Origin: Gammaproteobacteria bacterium
GTDB taxonomy: Bacteria; Pseudomonadota; Gammaproteobacteria; CAIRSR01
Reading direction: 5' to 3'
NCBI GenBank assembly: GCA_963575715.1
Contig: CAUYTW010000222.1
Coordinates: forward strand, 1-64,000
Length of the DNA: 64,000 nt
In this document: piece by piece, positions 6,883 through 15,862 of the stretch
How the letters are laid out: each line of letters begins with the position of its first letter
Position numbering within the stretch: the first letter of the stretch is position 1
The notes under the pieces: generated by a model
What the model was told of the DNA's origin: nothing
The model's input: the letters and a program-made list of their open reading frames with translations, nothing else
The model's database searches: none
Translations under genes and position numbers: made by a program

Positions 6883-8109
6883 GTGGCTAAACAAATGCAT
6901 AGTACTCCCATGCTCGACCAACTTGAGAGCGGGCCGTGGCCAAGCTTTATTACTGGGCTTAAACGCTTGGCCAAAGATAACGACATGATGGTGGATCTCC
7001 TTGGGCAGCTCGAGCATTCTTACGAGACGCGCAAGGGATTTTGGAAAGGAGGCACGGTTGGCGTCTTTGGATATGGTGGTGGAATTATCCCGCGTTTTTC
7101 CGAGGTAGCGAATAAGTTCCCAGATTCAGCCGAGTTTCATACTTTGCGCGTTCAGCCTCCGGCGGGAATGCACTACTCTACCAATCTTTTGCGCAAGATG
7201 TGCGATGTTTGGGAGAAGCATGGTTCTGGCTTGATCGCTTTTCATGGTCAGAGTGGCGACATTATGTTTCAAGGCATTCGCACTGATAAAGTGCAAGCTG
7301 CCTTCGATGATTTCAACGAAATGGGATTTGACCTGGGGGGAGCGGGTCCTGCGGTGAGGACCAGCATGTCGTGCATTGGTCATGCGCGTTGTGAGCAATC
7401 ATGTTATGACACTGCCCGCACCCATCGGGAAATTGTTAATACCTTCCTTGATGACATGCACCGTCCGGCCCTGCCTTATAAATTCAAGTTCAAGTTTTCT
7501 GGTTGTCCGAATGATTGCATGAACTCGGTGCAACGTGCCGACATGGCGGTCATTGGCACCTGGCGTGATGACATGCAGGTTAATCAGGAAGAGGTTAAGG
7601 CGTTTGTTGCCAGCCGTGGTCGTCAATATGTGGTGGACAATGTCACCTCTCGTTGTCCGACCAAGTGCATCAGTCTTAATAATGATGACACCCTGGCGGT
7701 AGATAATCGCAATTGTGTACGGTGCATGCATTGCATCAATGTCATGACTAAAGCTCTTAAGCCTGGAAATGATCGTGGTGTTACGGTGCTAATCGGTGGC
7801 AAGCGTACCCTTAAGATTGGCGATCTGTTTGGAACCGTGGTTGTGCCCTTCATGAAGTTAGAATCCGAAGAAGACATGGAACGGCTGCGTGAAATTGCGC
7901 AAAACAGCATTGACTTTTTCGCAGAAAATGCTTTGGAGCATGAACGTACCGGTGAAATGATAGATCGTATTGGACTTGTCAATTTCCTGGAAGGGATCGG
8001 AGTAGAAGTCGATCCTCATATGATTGCTCATCCTCGCATCAGTTCTTATGTACGTATGGACACTTGGGATGAAGAAGCAGCTAAATGGCAGGAGCGTAAA
8101 GCTGGTTGA
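6883..8109 (+). CDS. dsrA: Reverse dissimilatory sulfite reductase, alpha subunit
   Basis: The protein has 408 residues, near the length of Allochromatium DsrA. With DsrB it forms the cytoplasmic siroheme-[4Fe-4S] enzyme that, in sulfur oxidisers, oxidises DsrC-bound sulfur to sulfite. The siroheme/cluster-binding cysteines are in SCIGHARCEQSC and SGCPNDC. The inserted ferredoxin domain shows CPTKC and CVRCMHC. The start is GTG at 6883, 11 bases after AAGGAG; the next residues (MAKQMHSTPMLDQLESGPWP) match the family N-terminus. It is the first gene of the cluster. Its neighbours dsrEFH mark the oxidative rather than the reductive type. Confidence 0.97.
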   Translation: MAKQMHSTPMLDQLESGPWPSFITGLKRLAKDNDMMVDLLGQLEHSYETRKGFWKGGTVGVFGYGGGIIPRFSEVANKFPDSAEFHTLRVQPPAGMHYSTNLLRKMCDVWEKHGSGLIAFHGQSGDIMFQGIRTDKVQAAFDDFNEMGFDLGGAGPAVRTSMSCIGHARCEQSCYDTARTHREIVNTFLDDMHRPALPYKFKFKFSGCPNDCMNSVQRADMAVIGTWRDDMQVNQEEVKAFVASRGRQYVVDNVTSRCPTKCISLNNDDTLAVDNRNCVRCMHCINVMTKALKPGNDRGVTVLIGGKRTLKIGDLFGTVVVPFMKLESEEDMERLREIAQNSIDFFAENALEHERTGEMIDRIGLVNFLEGIGVEVDPHMIAHPRISSYVRMDTWDEEAAKWQERKAG

Positions 8110-8154
8110 CGAAATGTGTTACTTTATTTTTTGTGCTTGACATAATTTTTATGT

Positions 8155-8194
8155 GTAAAAGGGAATCGCGCTGGATGGCGTAATTCTCTTTTAC
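8155..8194 (+). promoter_or_regulatory. Hairpin in the dsrA-dsrB gap
   Basis: GTAAAAGGGAAT pairs with ATTCTCTTTTAC (one G-U pair) around a GC-rich loop, in the 184-base gap between dsrA and dsrB. dsrA and dsrB are usually closely spaced, so the gap is unusual. A mild transcription or stability element for adjusting dsrA and dsrB output is possible. Confidence 0.4.
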
Positions 8195-8293
8195 CGTAGT
8201 TTAATTAGTTCCTGATGCTGTAAGGGTATTGAGGCACTCAGGCGTGCCTGTTCAGGCGAAAAATTTCTAAACATTCGAAATTTGGAGGTTACA

Positions 8294-9364
8294 ATGGCCG
8301 AATTGCGTCCACCTATTGAGAGTGGCGTACCGGACCCTTTCCAGTATATGCATCCGGTATTACGCCGGAATTATGGTCAATGGAAATGGCATGACCGCCC
8401 GCGTCCGGGTGTGTTGCACCATGTTGCTGAAAGTGGTGAGGAGGTATGGTCGGTACGGGCCGGTACCCAGCGTCAGATGGACCTCTACACGATTCGTAAG
8501 TTATGTGATATTGGTGAGCAGTATGGTGAAGGTTATGTGCATTTCACTATTCGCAGCAACATTGAGTATTTGTTAAGCGATAAAAATAAAGTTGCTCCAC
8601 TTATCGAAAAATTGCAGATAGAAGGTTTTCCAGTCGGAGGAACAGGCAATTCGGTTACAATGATTGCCCATACTCAAGGTTGGTTGCATTGTGATATTCC
8701 TGGTACCGATGCTTCGGGCGTGGTAAAGGCGTTAATGGACGAACTTCATGAAGAGTTCGTGCGTGAAGAAATGCCAAATCGCGTTCATTTAACCACTTCA
8801 TGCTGTCAGATCAATTGTGGTGGCCAGGGTGATATTGCCATTAATGTTCAGCACACTAAACCGCCAAAGATCAATCATGATTTGGTGGCCAATGTTTGCG
8901 AACGTCCTACGGTCGTGGCTCGTTGCCCCGTAGCGGCAATTCGTCCCGCGATGGTGAATGGAAAACCATCGCTAGAAGTGGATGAAAAGAAATGTATTTG
9001 CTGCGGTGCGTGCTATCCGCCGTGTCCGCCCATGCAGATCAATGACCCAGAGCATTCCAAGCTGTCGATCTGGGTTGGCGGGAAGAATTCCAATGCTCGT
9101 GGTAAGCCGCAGTTCCACAAGTTAGTAGCAGCGGGTATTCCTAATAATCCTCCACGTTGGACAGAGGCTGCGAGCATTGTTAAAAAAATTCTCAGTGTCT
9201 ATAAAAAAGACGCTAAGGATTGGGAGCGGCTCGCTGACTGGGTGGATCGGATTGGATGGCCACGTTTCTTTGAACTGACCGAACTACCTTTTACCAAATT
9301 CCATATTGACAATTGGCGAGGCGCGCGTAATAGCCTTAACGCATCTACCCATATCCGTTTCTAG
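8294..9364 (+). CDS. dsrB: Reverse dissimilatory sulfite reductase, beta subunit
   Basis: The protein has 356 residues. It is the partner of DsrA in the alpha2beta2 sulfite reductase. Visible cluster ligands are TTSCCQINCGG and CERPTVVARC, followed by a ferredoxin insert CICCGACYPPCPP. An in-frame TTG lies further upstream, but the ATG at 8294 has GGAGG at 8284-8288 and a normal N-terminus (MAELRPPIESG), so I chose it. DsrB carries the catalytic siroheme side in known structures. Confidence 0.97.
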   Translation: MAELRPPIESGVPDPFQYMHPVLRRNYGQWKWHDRPRPGVLHHVAESGEEVWSVRAGTQRQMDLYTIRKLCDIGEQYGEGYVHFTIRSNIEYLLSDKNKVAPLIEKLQIEGFPVGGTGNSVTMIAHTQGWLHCDIPGTDASGVVKALMDELHEEFVREEMPNRVHLTTSCCQINCGGQGDIAINVQHTKPPKINHDLVANVCERPTVVARCPVAAIRPAMVNGKPSLEVDEKKCICCGACYPPCPPMQINDPEHSKLSIWVGGKNSNARGKPQFHKLVAAGIPNNPPRWTEAASIVKKILSVYKKDAKDWERLADWVDRIGWPRFFELTELPFTKFHIDNWRGARNSLNASTHIRF

Positions 9365-9391
9365 GCGATGGGATAAAAGGAAAAGCTGCAT

Positions 9392-9784
9392 ATGAAGTTT
9401 GGCATCATGGTGAATGAAGGCCCTTATCAACACCAGGCTTCGGATAGTGCGTATCAATTCGCAAAAGCGGTGCTGGACAAGGGCCATGAGATTTATCGTG
9501 TGTTTTTTTATCACGATGGTGTAAACAACGGAACGCGCTTGACCGTCCCTCCCCAGGACGATCGCAATATCGTTAATCGTTGGTCGGAACTCGCCGCCAA
9601 GCATGGTATTGATTTAGTAGTGTGTGTGGCGGCTGCTCAACGGCGCGGTATTCTTGATGAAAGCGAAGCCAAACGGCACGGTAGGGACGCACATAATATT
9701 GCCGCTGGTTTTCGGATCTCTGGTCTTGGCCAGCTCGTCGAAGCGGGTATCCAAGCGGATCGTTTGGTCGTATTTGGTGATTAA
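9392..9784 (+). CDS. dsrE: DsrE, sulfur-transfer subunit of DsrEFH
   Basis: The protein has 130 residues, exactly the usual length. DsrE2F2H2 is a cytoplasmic heterohexamer that hands persulfide sulfur to DsrC. The active cysteine is Cys78 in DLVVCVAAAQRRG, matching the known Cys78 of A. vinosum DsrE. The start ATG has AAGGAAAA 13 bases upstream. It is related to TusD. It follows dsrB by 27 bases. Confidence 0.96.
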   Translation: MKFGIMVNEGPYQHQASDSAYQFAKAVLDKGHEIYRVFFYHDGVNNGTRLTVPPQDDRNIVNRWSELAAKHGIDLVVCVAAAQRRGILDESEAKRHGRDAHNIAAGFRISGLGQLVEAGIQADRLVVFGD

Positions 9785-9798
9785 GGGGAGAATTGAAG

Positions 9799-10176
9799 AT
9801 GGCGGATGAAGGCGGAACTATTAAGAAGTTTATGTTTGTCAACCGTAAGCCTCCTTACGGTACCATTTACGCCCTGGAATCCCTGGAGGTGGTATTAATT
9901 AGTGCTGCCTTTGACCAAGACGTAAGTTTGGCGTTCCTTGATGACGGTATTTATGAATTGATCAAGGGTCAGAATACAAAAGGTCTGGAGATGAAGAATT
10001 TTTCTCCGACCTATCGGGCGCTAGAAGGTTATGATATCGAGAAGTTGTACGTGACCCGTGAGTCATTGGAGGAACGTGGTATCTCCGAGGACGATCTGGT
10101 AGTTGATGTGCGGGTTGTCAGCTGTGCCGAGATGGCGGATCTGATGGCCGAACAGGATGTGGTTTTAAGCTTCTGA
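9799..10176 (+). CDS. dsrF: DsrF, subunit of the DsrEFH sulfurtransferase
   Basis: The protein has 125 residues and is related to TusC. It forms the DsrEFH hexamer with DsrE and DsrH; it has a DsrE-fold (KFMFVNRKPPYGTIYALESL at the N-terminus). GGGGAG at 9785-9790 supports the ATG at 9799 rather than the in-frame TTG two codons earlier. It starts 14 bases after dsrE. Confidence 0.95.
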   Translation: MADEGGTIKKFMFVNRKPPYGTIYALESLEVVLISAAFDQDVSLAFLDDGIYELIKGQNTKGLEMKNFSPTYRALEGYDIEKLYVTRESLEERGISEDDLVVDVRVVSCAEMADLMAEQDVVLSF

Positions 10177-10186
10177 GGAAACTAAG

Positions 10187-10486
10187 ATGCTGCATACGGT
10201 CAATAAGTCGCCGTTCGAACGCAATACCATGAAAAGCTGTTTAGCTTACGCCAAGCCCGGCAGCGCGGTTCTGCTTATAGAGGACGGGGTCTACGCTGCC
10301 TTAGCGGGTACCACGATCTCGGATATGGTCCAACAGGCTATGTCCCAGGTATCTGTCTATGCCTTAGGTCCCGATTTAGATGCTCGGGGCGTGGGAAAAC
10401 GAGTCATTGATGGGGTTAAGGTCATCGACTATGCGGGATTTGTCGATTTGGTTGTTGAACATCCTAACACCCAAGCTTGGTTGTAA
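10187..10486 (+). CDS. dsrH: DsrH, subunit of the DsrEFH sulfurtransferase
   Basis: The protein has 99 residues and is related to TusB. The N-terminal region MLHTVNKSPFER is typical. A cysteine at residue 18 (MKSCLAYAK) corresponds to the single conserved Cys of the family. It lies 10 bases after dsrF with GAGGAAACTAAG as ribosome binding site. It completes the DsrEFH set that is diagnostic for sulfur oxidation. Confidence 0.95.
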   Translation: MLHTVNKSPFERNTMKSCLAYAKPGSAVLLIEDGVYAALAGTTISDMVQQAMSQVSVYALGPDLDARGVGKRVIDGVKVIDYAGFVDLVVEHPNTQAWL

Positions 10487-10642
10487 ATAAATTATAAATA
10501 ACCAGTTTATCTTGGAAATTAATTACAATCACAGTCTAATAGATTTATTTATTGTGAAGTGTAAAATTTTTTAGATAGGCTTAATCAGATCAGTTGGGGT
10601 TTGCTATGCTTACCTCAATCTTCCTGGGAGTTAAAAAGATCC

Positions 10643-10978
10643 ATGGCAACTATCGAAGTTAATGGTAAATCAGTCGAAGTGGATGAAGAGGGCTATCTCA
10701 TCAATCTAAGCGACTGGAGCGAAGATATCGCGGAACGTTTCGCAGGGGATGATAATGCGCAACTTACTCCGAATCATTGGGAAGTAATTACTTTCCTTCG
10801 TGAATATTATAATGATTACCAAATTGCTCCGGCGGTACGAGTACTGACCAAAGCTATCGGTAAAAAATTGGGGCCAGAAAAAGGTAACAGCAAATATCTT
10901 TATGAGTTGTTCCCTTATGGACCAGCTAAACAGGCTTGTCGTTATGCTGGGTTACCGAAACCCACAGGCTGTATTTAA
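10643..10978 (+). CDS. dsrC: DsrC, sulfur-carrier protein and substrate of DsrAB
   Basis: The protein has 111 residues. It carries sulfur between DsrEFH, DsrAB and the DsrMKJOP membrane complex. Both redox cysteines are present in the C-terminal arm ACRYAGLPKPTGCI (residues about 100 and 110). The ATG at 10643 has GGGAG 12 bases upstream; an in-frame ATG at 10601 would add 14 residues not found in the family. A 156-base AT-rich gap in front and a strong terminator behind suggest a separate transcription unit or extra expression, as is known for dsrC. Confidence 0.97.
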   Translation: MATIEVNGKSVEVDEEGYLINLSDWSEDIAERFAGDDNAQLTPNHWEVITFLREYYNDYQIAPAVRVLTKAIGKKLGPEKGNSKYLYELFPYGPAKQACRYAGLPKPTGCI

Positions 10979-10986
10979 AATTTTTT

Positions 10987-11015
10987 CGGGGATCTATTTG
11001 GATCCCCGAATTTTT
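10987..11015 (+). terminator. Rho-independent terminator after dsrC
   Basis: CGGGGATC pairs with GATCCCCG across a six-base loop (TATTTG), followed by AATTTTTAT. It lies eight bases after the dsrC stop, inside the cluster, and should raise dsrC transcript levels relative to dsrMK and later genes. Confidence 0.9.
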
Positions 11016-11086
11016 ATGTTTTCAATTTCTCCGACAAACATTCTGATATTGATTATCTGGTTGAGATCCTTGAAGGAATACTGAGC

Positions 11087-11812
11087 ATGACAGTGCTTAC
11101 GGTTTTGTACGCGCTGCTTTTCTACGCGGCGGCGGCAATCCTAGTAATCGGTGTGCTCCGCCGCATCGTAATTTACACTCGTTCTCCCGCACCGTTGCGG
11201 ATTACCACCATGCCAGCTCCCCTTACGTTTGGTGGAGTAGTTTTACGCATGGTTCGGGAAGTTTTTTTCTTTGAAAGCTTGTTCAAATCTACTAAATGGA
11301 CATGGCTATTTGGATGGCTATTTCATATTTGCATGGCGGTGGTATTGTTGCGTCACTTGCGCTACTTTCAGCATCCTGTGTGGAAAGGCGTCGAATTTAT
11401 TCAGCTCTTTGGTAAATACGCCGCGTTTGGTATGGTAGTCGGGTTGGGTGGTTTATTGGTGCGGCGGTTATGTGTGGATCGGGTACGCTACATCTCTAGT
11501 CCTTCCGATTATCTTATGCTTGGTTTATTAATTGGCATTGTTTTATCCGGGTTGAGTATGACTTTTCTCGTCCATACTGATATTGTGGCACTCAAGGCAT
11601 TCTTACTGGGCTTAATGTGTTTCGCATGGCAGCCTCTTCCCACAGATACTTTTTTGTTATTGCATCTGACCTTGGTCGCTATATTAATGATAGTTTTCCC
11701 CATTTCGAAACTGTTACATGCACCCGGGGTTTTCTTCAGTCCTACTCGTAACCAAGTGGATGATGCCCGTGAAAAAATGCATGTAGCGGCATGGACTCTG
11801 GATAAGACTTAG
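11087..11812 (+). CDS. dsrM: DsrM, cytochrome b-type membrane subunit of DsrMKJOP
   Basis: The protein has 241 residues with about five to six transmembrane helices. It is related to NarI, carries b-type hemes and exchanges electrons with the quinone pool. Histidines for heme ligation occur in membrane segments (LFHICMAVVLLRHLRYF, and LLLHLTLVA). GAAGGA lies 15 bases before the ATG. It works with DsrK on DsrC disulfide or trisulfide chemistry. Confidence 0.93.
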   Translation: MTVLTVLYALLFYAAAAILVIGVLRRIVIYTRSPAPLRITTMPAPLTFGGVVLRMVREVFFFESLFKSTKWTWLFGWLFHICMAVVLLRHLRYFQHPVWKGVEFIQLFGKYAAFGMVVGLGGLLVRRLCVDRVRYISSPSDYLMLGLLIGIVLSGLSMTFLVHTDIVALKAFLLGLMCFAWQPLPTDTFLLLHLTLVAILMIVFPISKLLHAPGVFFSPTRNQVDDAREKMHVAAWTLDKT

Positions 11813-11815
11813 TTA

Positions 11816-11845
11816 AGTAAAATTAAAACTTAATTTTACTTTTTC
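11816..11845 (+). terminator. AT-rich terminator between dsrM and dsrK
   Basis: A perfect 11-base stem, AGTAAAATTAA with TTAATTTTACT, is followed by five T. It lies four bases after the dsrM stop. The stem has few G/C pairs, so termination may be partial. Confidence 0.6.
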
Positions 11846-11936
11846 TGAGAAAAATCTCTTCCGTTCCGGGGAAGATACCAAGAAAGGTTTAGGTAGACCA
11901 AGCCAGCTCATGGCGCGGATTTAGTGGAGGAAGCTC

Positions 11937-13436
11937 GTGGCTGATTTTGATGTTCCAGTATTGGGTGATTATCCGATTTGTCCTATACCCGCGATTAAAC
12001 CAGAGGCGATGAAAGGCCTCAAACCATTTGTTGTTAACAATCCCATGCATAACACCGATCTCGGTTTTCCCGGGACCTTGGTGGATAATTGGCAGGAAGC
12101 AGCCATTGCAAAAATGGATGATCTTTTAAAAAAGTATCGTTCATTTCAGGTATTTTTAGATTCTTGTGTAAAGTGTGGATCCTGTACGGATAAGTGTCAT
12201 TATTTCATTGGAACCGCTGATCCGCGCAACATGCCGGTAGCACGTCAGGATCTATTACGTCAAGTATATCGTCGTTATTTTACCTTTGCGGGCAAATATT
12301 TTCCCAAATTAGTCGGTGCGAAGGATTTGACACGCGAGGTTCTAGACGAGTGGTATAGCTATTATCACCAGTGCTCGCAATGTCGGCGCTGCTCGGTCTA
12401 TTGTCCTTATGGAATCGATACTGCCGAAATATCAATGGCGGCGCGTGAAATTATGGATTCCGTTGGACTGGGCCAAAAATACACTAATGAGATTCTCGGC
12501 AAGAATATAAAAATTGGCAACAATCTAGGTTTACCCCCTGCAGCTATTCGTAATACCTTAGAAGGTCTTGAGGAAGATGTTGCGGATGCAACCGGTGTTA
12601 CGGTTCGTTACCCCTTAGACGAAAAGGGGGCAGAGGTCATGTTGGTTACTCCCTCAGCTGATTTCTTTGCAGAACCGCATATTGAGGGTCTTATTGGTTA
12701 CGGTAAAGTATTCCATCAAGCAGGAATTTCTTGGACATTGTCTTCCAGCGCATCGGAAGCAGCCAATTTTGCTATGTTCATTGGTTCCTATGCCAATATG
12801 AAAAGGGCTGCTACCCGTATTCGTGAAGCTGCGCTGGATCTTGGAGTGAAACGAATTGTAGTCGGCGAGTGTGGACATGCTTGGCGTGTGGCTTACAGCT
12901 TTTGGAATACCATTATTGGTCCTTTTGATTTTCTCGATTCTAAGTATCCGGTACCTCAGCACATCTGTGAATTTACTTATGATCTATTGAGACGTGGAGC
13001 ATTAAATCTGGACAAATCGGCCAATGATCATCGAATAGTAACTTTTCATGATTCCTGTAACGTTGCGCGGGCTTCGCGTATGGGTGGTATTCCTGGTGGG
13101 CAATATATTATTCCCCGGGAACTAATCAAGGCAAGTTGTAATCATTTCGTGGATATGTCTCCAGAAACAATTCACGAACAGACTTATTGTTGCGGTGGTG
13201 GCGGTGGTTTGCTCACTGATGATTTGATGGATCTGCGCATCAAGGGAGCCTATCCTAGAATGCAGGCTTTACGTCAGGTGGAAAAAGAGCACGGTGTGAA
13301 TTACCTTGCCGCAATCTGCGCCATTTGTAAGAGTCAATTCTTTAAGGTACTGCCGTATTACAAGTTTGACCGTGAGATGATTGGCGGTGTGCATCAGTTG
13401 ATCAGTACCGCTATTCAACTCGGGACCAAGGAATAG
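11937..13436 (+). CDS. dsrK: DsrK, HdrD-like iron-sulfur catalytic subunit of DsrMKJOP
   Basis: The protein has 499 residues. It is a cytoplasmic, membrane-associated subunit thought to act on DsrC. Two ferredoxin motifs (CVKCGSCTDKC and CSQCRRCSVYC) are followed by C-terminal CCG-type cysteine clusters (FHDSCNVARASRMGG, CCGGGGGLL, AICAICKSQF) that hold the special [4Fe-4S] site of heterodisulfide reductases. The start is GTG at 11937 with GGAGG six bases upstream. Confidence 0.95.
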   Translation: MADFDVPVLGDYPICPIPAIKPEAMKGLKPFVVNNPMHNTDLGFPGTLVDNWQEAAIAKMDDLLKKYRSFQVFLDSCVKCGSCTDKCHYFIGTADPRNMPVARQDLLRQVYRRYFTFAGKYFPKLVGAKDLTREVLDEWYSYYHQCSQCRRCSVYCPYGIDTAEISMAAREIMDSVGLGQKYTNEILGKNIKIGNNLGLPPAAIRNTLEGLEEDVADATGVTVRYPLDEKGAEVMLVTPSADFFAEPHIEGLIGYGKVFHQAGISWTLSSSASEAANFAMFIGSYANMKRAATRIREAALDLGVKRIVVGECGHAWRVAYSFWNTIIGPFDFLDSKYPVPQHICEFTYDLLRRGALNLDKSANDHRIVTFHDSCNVARASRMGGIPGGQYIIPRELIKASCNHFVDMSPETIHEQTYCCGGGGGLLTDDLMDLRIKGAYPRMQALRQVEKEHGVNYLAAICAICKSQFFKVLPYYKFDREMIGGVHQLISTAIQLGTKE

Positions 13437-13497
13437 GCGTTCTCTAGCAATAATTGTCTACCATTCTAAAGAACTCTCCTGGTGGAGGAGAATTGTC

Positions 13498-15444
13498 ATG
13501 GCAATAACGAAAGAAGAAATGGGCAGTCAAATCAAGAATTTTACCTTCCGTCGTTTCAAAGATGGCGATAGCCAATGGCACCGCATGACCGATCGCATCT
13601 TTATTGGCGATAAGTCGCACAAGTGTCCCACTTATGTCCATCGGACTCCACCGTGCCAGGGTAGCTGCCCCGCCGGAGAGGATATCCGCGGTTGGCTTGA
13701 CATTGTACGTGGGCTTGAAAAGCCGCCCAAGGGCATGACCATGCAGGAATATGCCTTTCGTCGTTCAACCAATGCCAATCCGTTTCCTTCCGTGATGGGA
13801 CGGGTTTGCCCTGCTCCATGCGAGGATGGATGTAACCGCAATCAACTTGAAGACCACGTTGGCATTAATTCTGTTGAACAGTATATCGGTGATGCTGCTC
13901 TGAAGGCGGGTTTCAAATTTACTGCCGGTCCTGATACGGGTAAGCGTGTCGCTATCGTCGGTGGTGGTCCGGCTGGATTGGCAGCGGCCTATCAGCTTCG
14001 TCGTCGTGGCCACGCCTGTACGATTTTTGATGAACACTCCCAGTTGGGTGGGATGATGATGTGGGGTATCCCGGGTTACCGAATGCCCCGCGATATTCTT
14101 ATGGGTGAAATCAATCGCATTGTCGAAATGGGTGTGGATGTTCGTCTTAATACGCGGGTGGGGAGTGATATCCCGTTGGCTGATGTGGAGCGCGATTACG
14201 ACGCCATTTTGTTAGCCATCGGTGCGCAGAGTGGTCAAGCTCTGCCAATTCCTGGATCAGACGCACCTAACTGCCTAAGTGGAGTTGCTTTTCTGGATGC
14301 GTTTAATGATGGACGCTTGAAAGCGGTAACCGGTCGGGTGATCGTGATTGGCGGTGGTGATACTTCCGTCGACGTTGCGACCGTGGCCCGTCGTCTAGGA
14401 CGCATTACGGCAATCCACGAAAAGGATCGTCCTGAGCATATCATCATCAATCAGACCGCACACGATGTCATTGAAACTGCTGCTCGTCAGGGTGCAGATG
14501 TCCTGCTTCTTTCGCGTTCACCAATTCATAAGATGAATGCTGCCAAGCATGAGGTCGAGGACGCTCTGCGTGAGGGCGTGGAAATCCAGGGTAGCGTCGG
14601 GCCAATCGAGGTAATTAAGGGGCCGGATGGTCGTGCCACGCATTTGCGGGTTCATCGGTTGACAGAGAAAACTAAGACACCTATTCCAAATACTGAAATG
14701 GATTTGGAATGTGACATTATCGTCGCCGCCATCGGTCAGGGGGGAAATCTTGCGGGGATGGAATCCTTTAATAACGGTCGTGGACTCATTAATACCGACC
14801 GTCATTTTCAAATACCGAATCGGCGTGGTTATTTTGCAGTTGGCGATATTGTCAAGCCTCATTTGCTTACTACGGTTATTGGTCAAGCCACGGTGGCAGT
14901 GGAATCCATCGAAAAGTATTTAGCTGGTACCGATCTGGGCAAGCGCCCCAAGGTGGACGTGCGCCACTTCGACCTCATGACCAAACTTCAAGAAGCGGGT
15001 TTACAACCCGATGAGTATAATCATGAGCAGGTATGGGGAACTTCGGAGTCTAAATTTGCGGTTCATAACTACGAGGACCGTGCAACACAGGAAATTGTTT
15101 CGGCGGATATGTTATTTCTTGGACATTTCAAGTACACGGAACGTAATAAGCGCGGCTACCATAACGTAGACAGTACTAACGTTATCGGTAATTTCATGGA
15201 GCGCATGATTCCTCTCACCGAACCATTGGTGGTGGAAGAGGCCAAACGCTGTATGAGTTGTGGCATGTGTTTTGAGTGTGATAACTGTGTGATCTTTTGC
15301 CCGCAGGAAGCAGTTAAGAAGACACCCAAGAATCAATCGACAACTGGCCGTTATGTCTACACTGATTATGCTCGATGCATCGGTTGTCATATTTGTGCTG
15401 AAGTTTGTCCTACCGGGTACATCCAGATGGGAATGGGCGAGTGA
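13498..15444 (+). CDS. dsrL: DsrL, iron-sulfur flavoprotein NAD(P)H:acceptor oxidoreductase
   Basis: The protein has 648 residues. It is a cytoplasmic GltD-like flavoprotein that interacts with DsrAB in sulfur oxidisers and couples them to NAD(P). Seen: N-terminal cysteine cluster (CPTYVHRTPPCQGSC and CPAPCEDGC), FAD-binding GGGPAGLAAA, NAD(P)-binding GGGDTSVDVATVARR, and C-terminal ferredoxin motifs CMSCGMCFECDNC and CIGCHICAEVC. GGTGGAGG precedes the ATG. Its stop overlaps the dsrJ start (TGATG). Confidence 0.95.
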   Translation: MAITKEEMGSQIKNFTFRRFKDGDSQWHRMTDRIFIGDKSHKCPTYVHRTPPCQGSCPAGEDIRGWLDIVRGLEKPPKGMTMQEYAFRRSTNANPFPSVMGRVCPAPCEDGCNRNQLEDHVGINSVEQYIGDAALKAGFKFTAGPDTGKRVAIVGGGPAGLAAAYQLRRRGHACTIFDEHSQLGGMMMWGIPGYRMPRDILMGEINRIVEMGVDVRLNTRVGSDIPLADVERDYDAILLAIGAQSGQALPIPGSDAPNCLSGVAFLDAFNDGRLKAVTGRVIVIGGGDTSVDVATVARRLGRITAIHEKDRPEHIIINQTAHDVIETAARQGADVLLLSRSPIHKMNAAKHEVEDALREGVEIQGSVGPIEVIKGPDGRATHLRVHRLTEKTKTPIPNTEMDLECDIIVAAIGQGGNLAGMESFNNGRGLINTDRHFQIPNRRGYFAVGDIVKPHLLTTVIGQATVAVESIEKYLAGTDLGKRPKVDVRHFDLMTKLQEAGLQPDEYNHEQVWGTSESKFAVHNYEDRATQEIVSADMLFLGHFKYTERNKRGYHNVDSTNVIGNFMERMIPLTEPLVVEEAKRCMSCGMCFECDNCVIFCPQEAVKKTPKNQSTTGRYVYTDYARCIGCHICAEVCPTGYIQMGMGE

Positions 15445-15854
15445 TGGTAGGAAAAAGTATGTTGAATACTCGTTCATGGGGGTTTGGATTGTTGATGGCG
15501 GTGGTATTGTTAATCATTACTCCGTTGTCTGAAGCCTACCAGGTGCCTATTCCTACGCCTCCTAAGGGTCGTGGTGGTCAGTGTGTGGAGGATACTCAGT
15601 TCATGAGGCGCAACCACATGAATCTGATCTTTCATAAACGCGATTTGACCATGCGCCAGGGAATTCGTACTCCTACTCATAGTCTCAAGGAGTGTATCGG
15701 GTGCCATGCTGGGCAGCGGCCGGATGGTACTTATATTCCGGCCAATGATGAGGGACAGTTTTGCCAGAGTTGCCATAGTTATGTCGGTGCCCAGCCAGAT
15801 TGTTTTGAATGTCACGCTACCACGCCGGCCATTCTGCCGGCCAACCAGCCGTGA
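15444..15854 (+). CDS. dsrJ: DsrJ, triheme cytochrome c of DsrMKJOP
   Basis: The protein has 136 residues. It is a periplasmic cytochrome c anchored by an uncleaved or cleavable N-terminal segment (GFGLLMAVVLLIITPLSEA). Three heme sites are seen: CIGCH, CQSCH and CFECH. Cys in GGQCVEDTQFMRRNHM corresponds to the unusual Cys ligand known for one DsrJ heme. The start ATG overlaps the dsrL stop as TGATG; a second ATG at 15459 with GGTAGGA in front is an alternative. dsrO follows only after a 345-base gap filled by a structured RNA element. Confidence 0.94.
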   Translation: MVGKSMLNTRSWGFGLLMAVVLLIITPLSEAYQVPIPTPPKGRGGQCVEDTQFMRRNHMNLIFHKRDLTMRQGIRTPTHSLKECIGCHAGQRPDGTYIPANDEGQFCQSCHSYVGAQPDCFECHATTPAILPANQP

Positions 15855-15862
15855 GCATAGCG

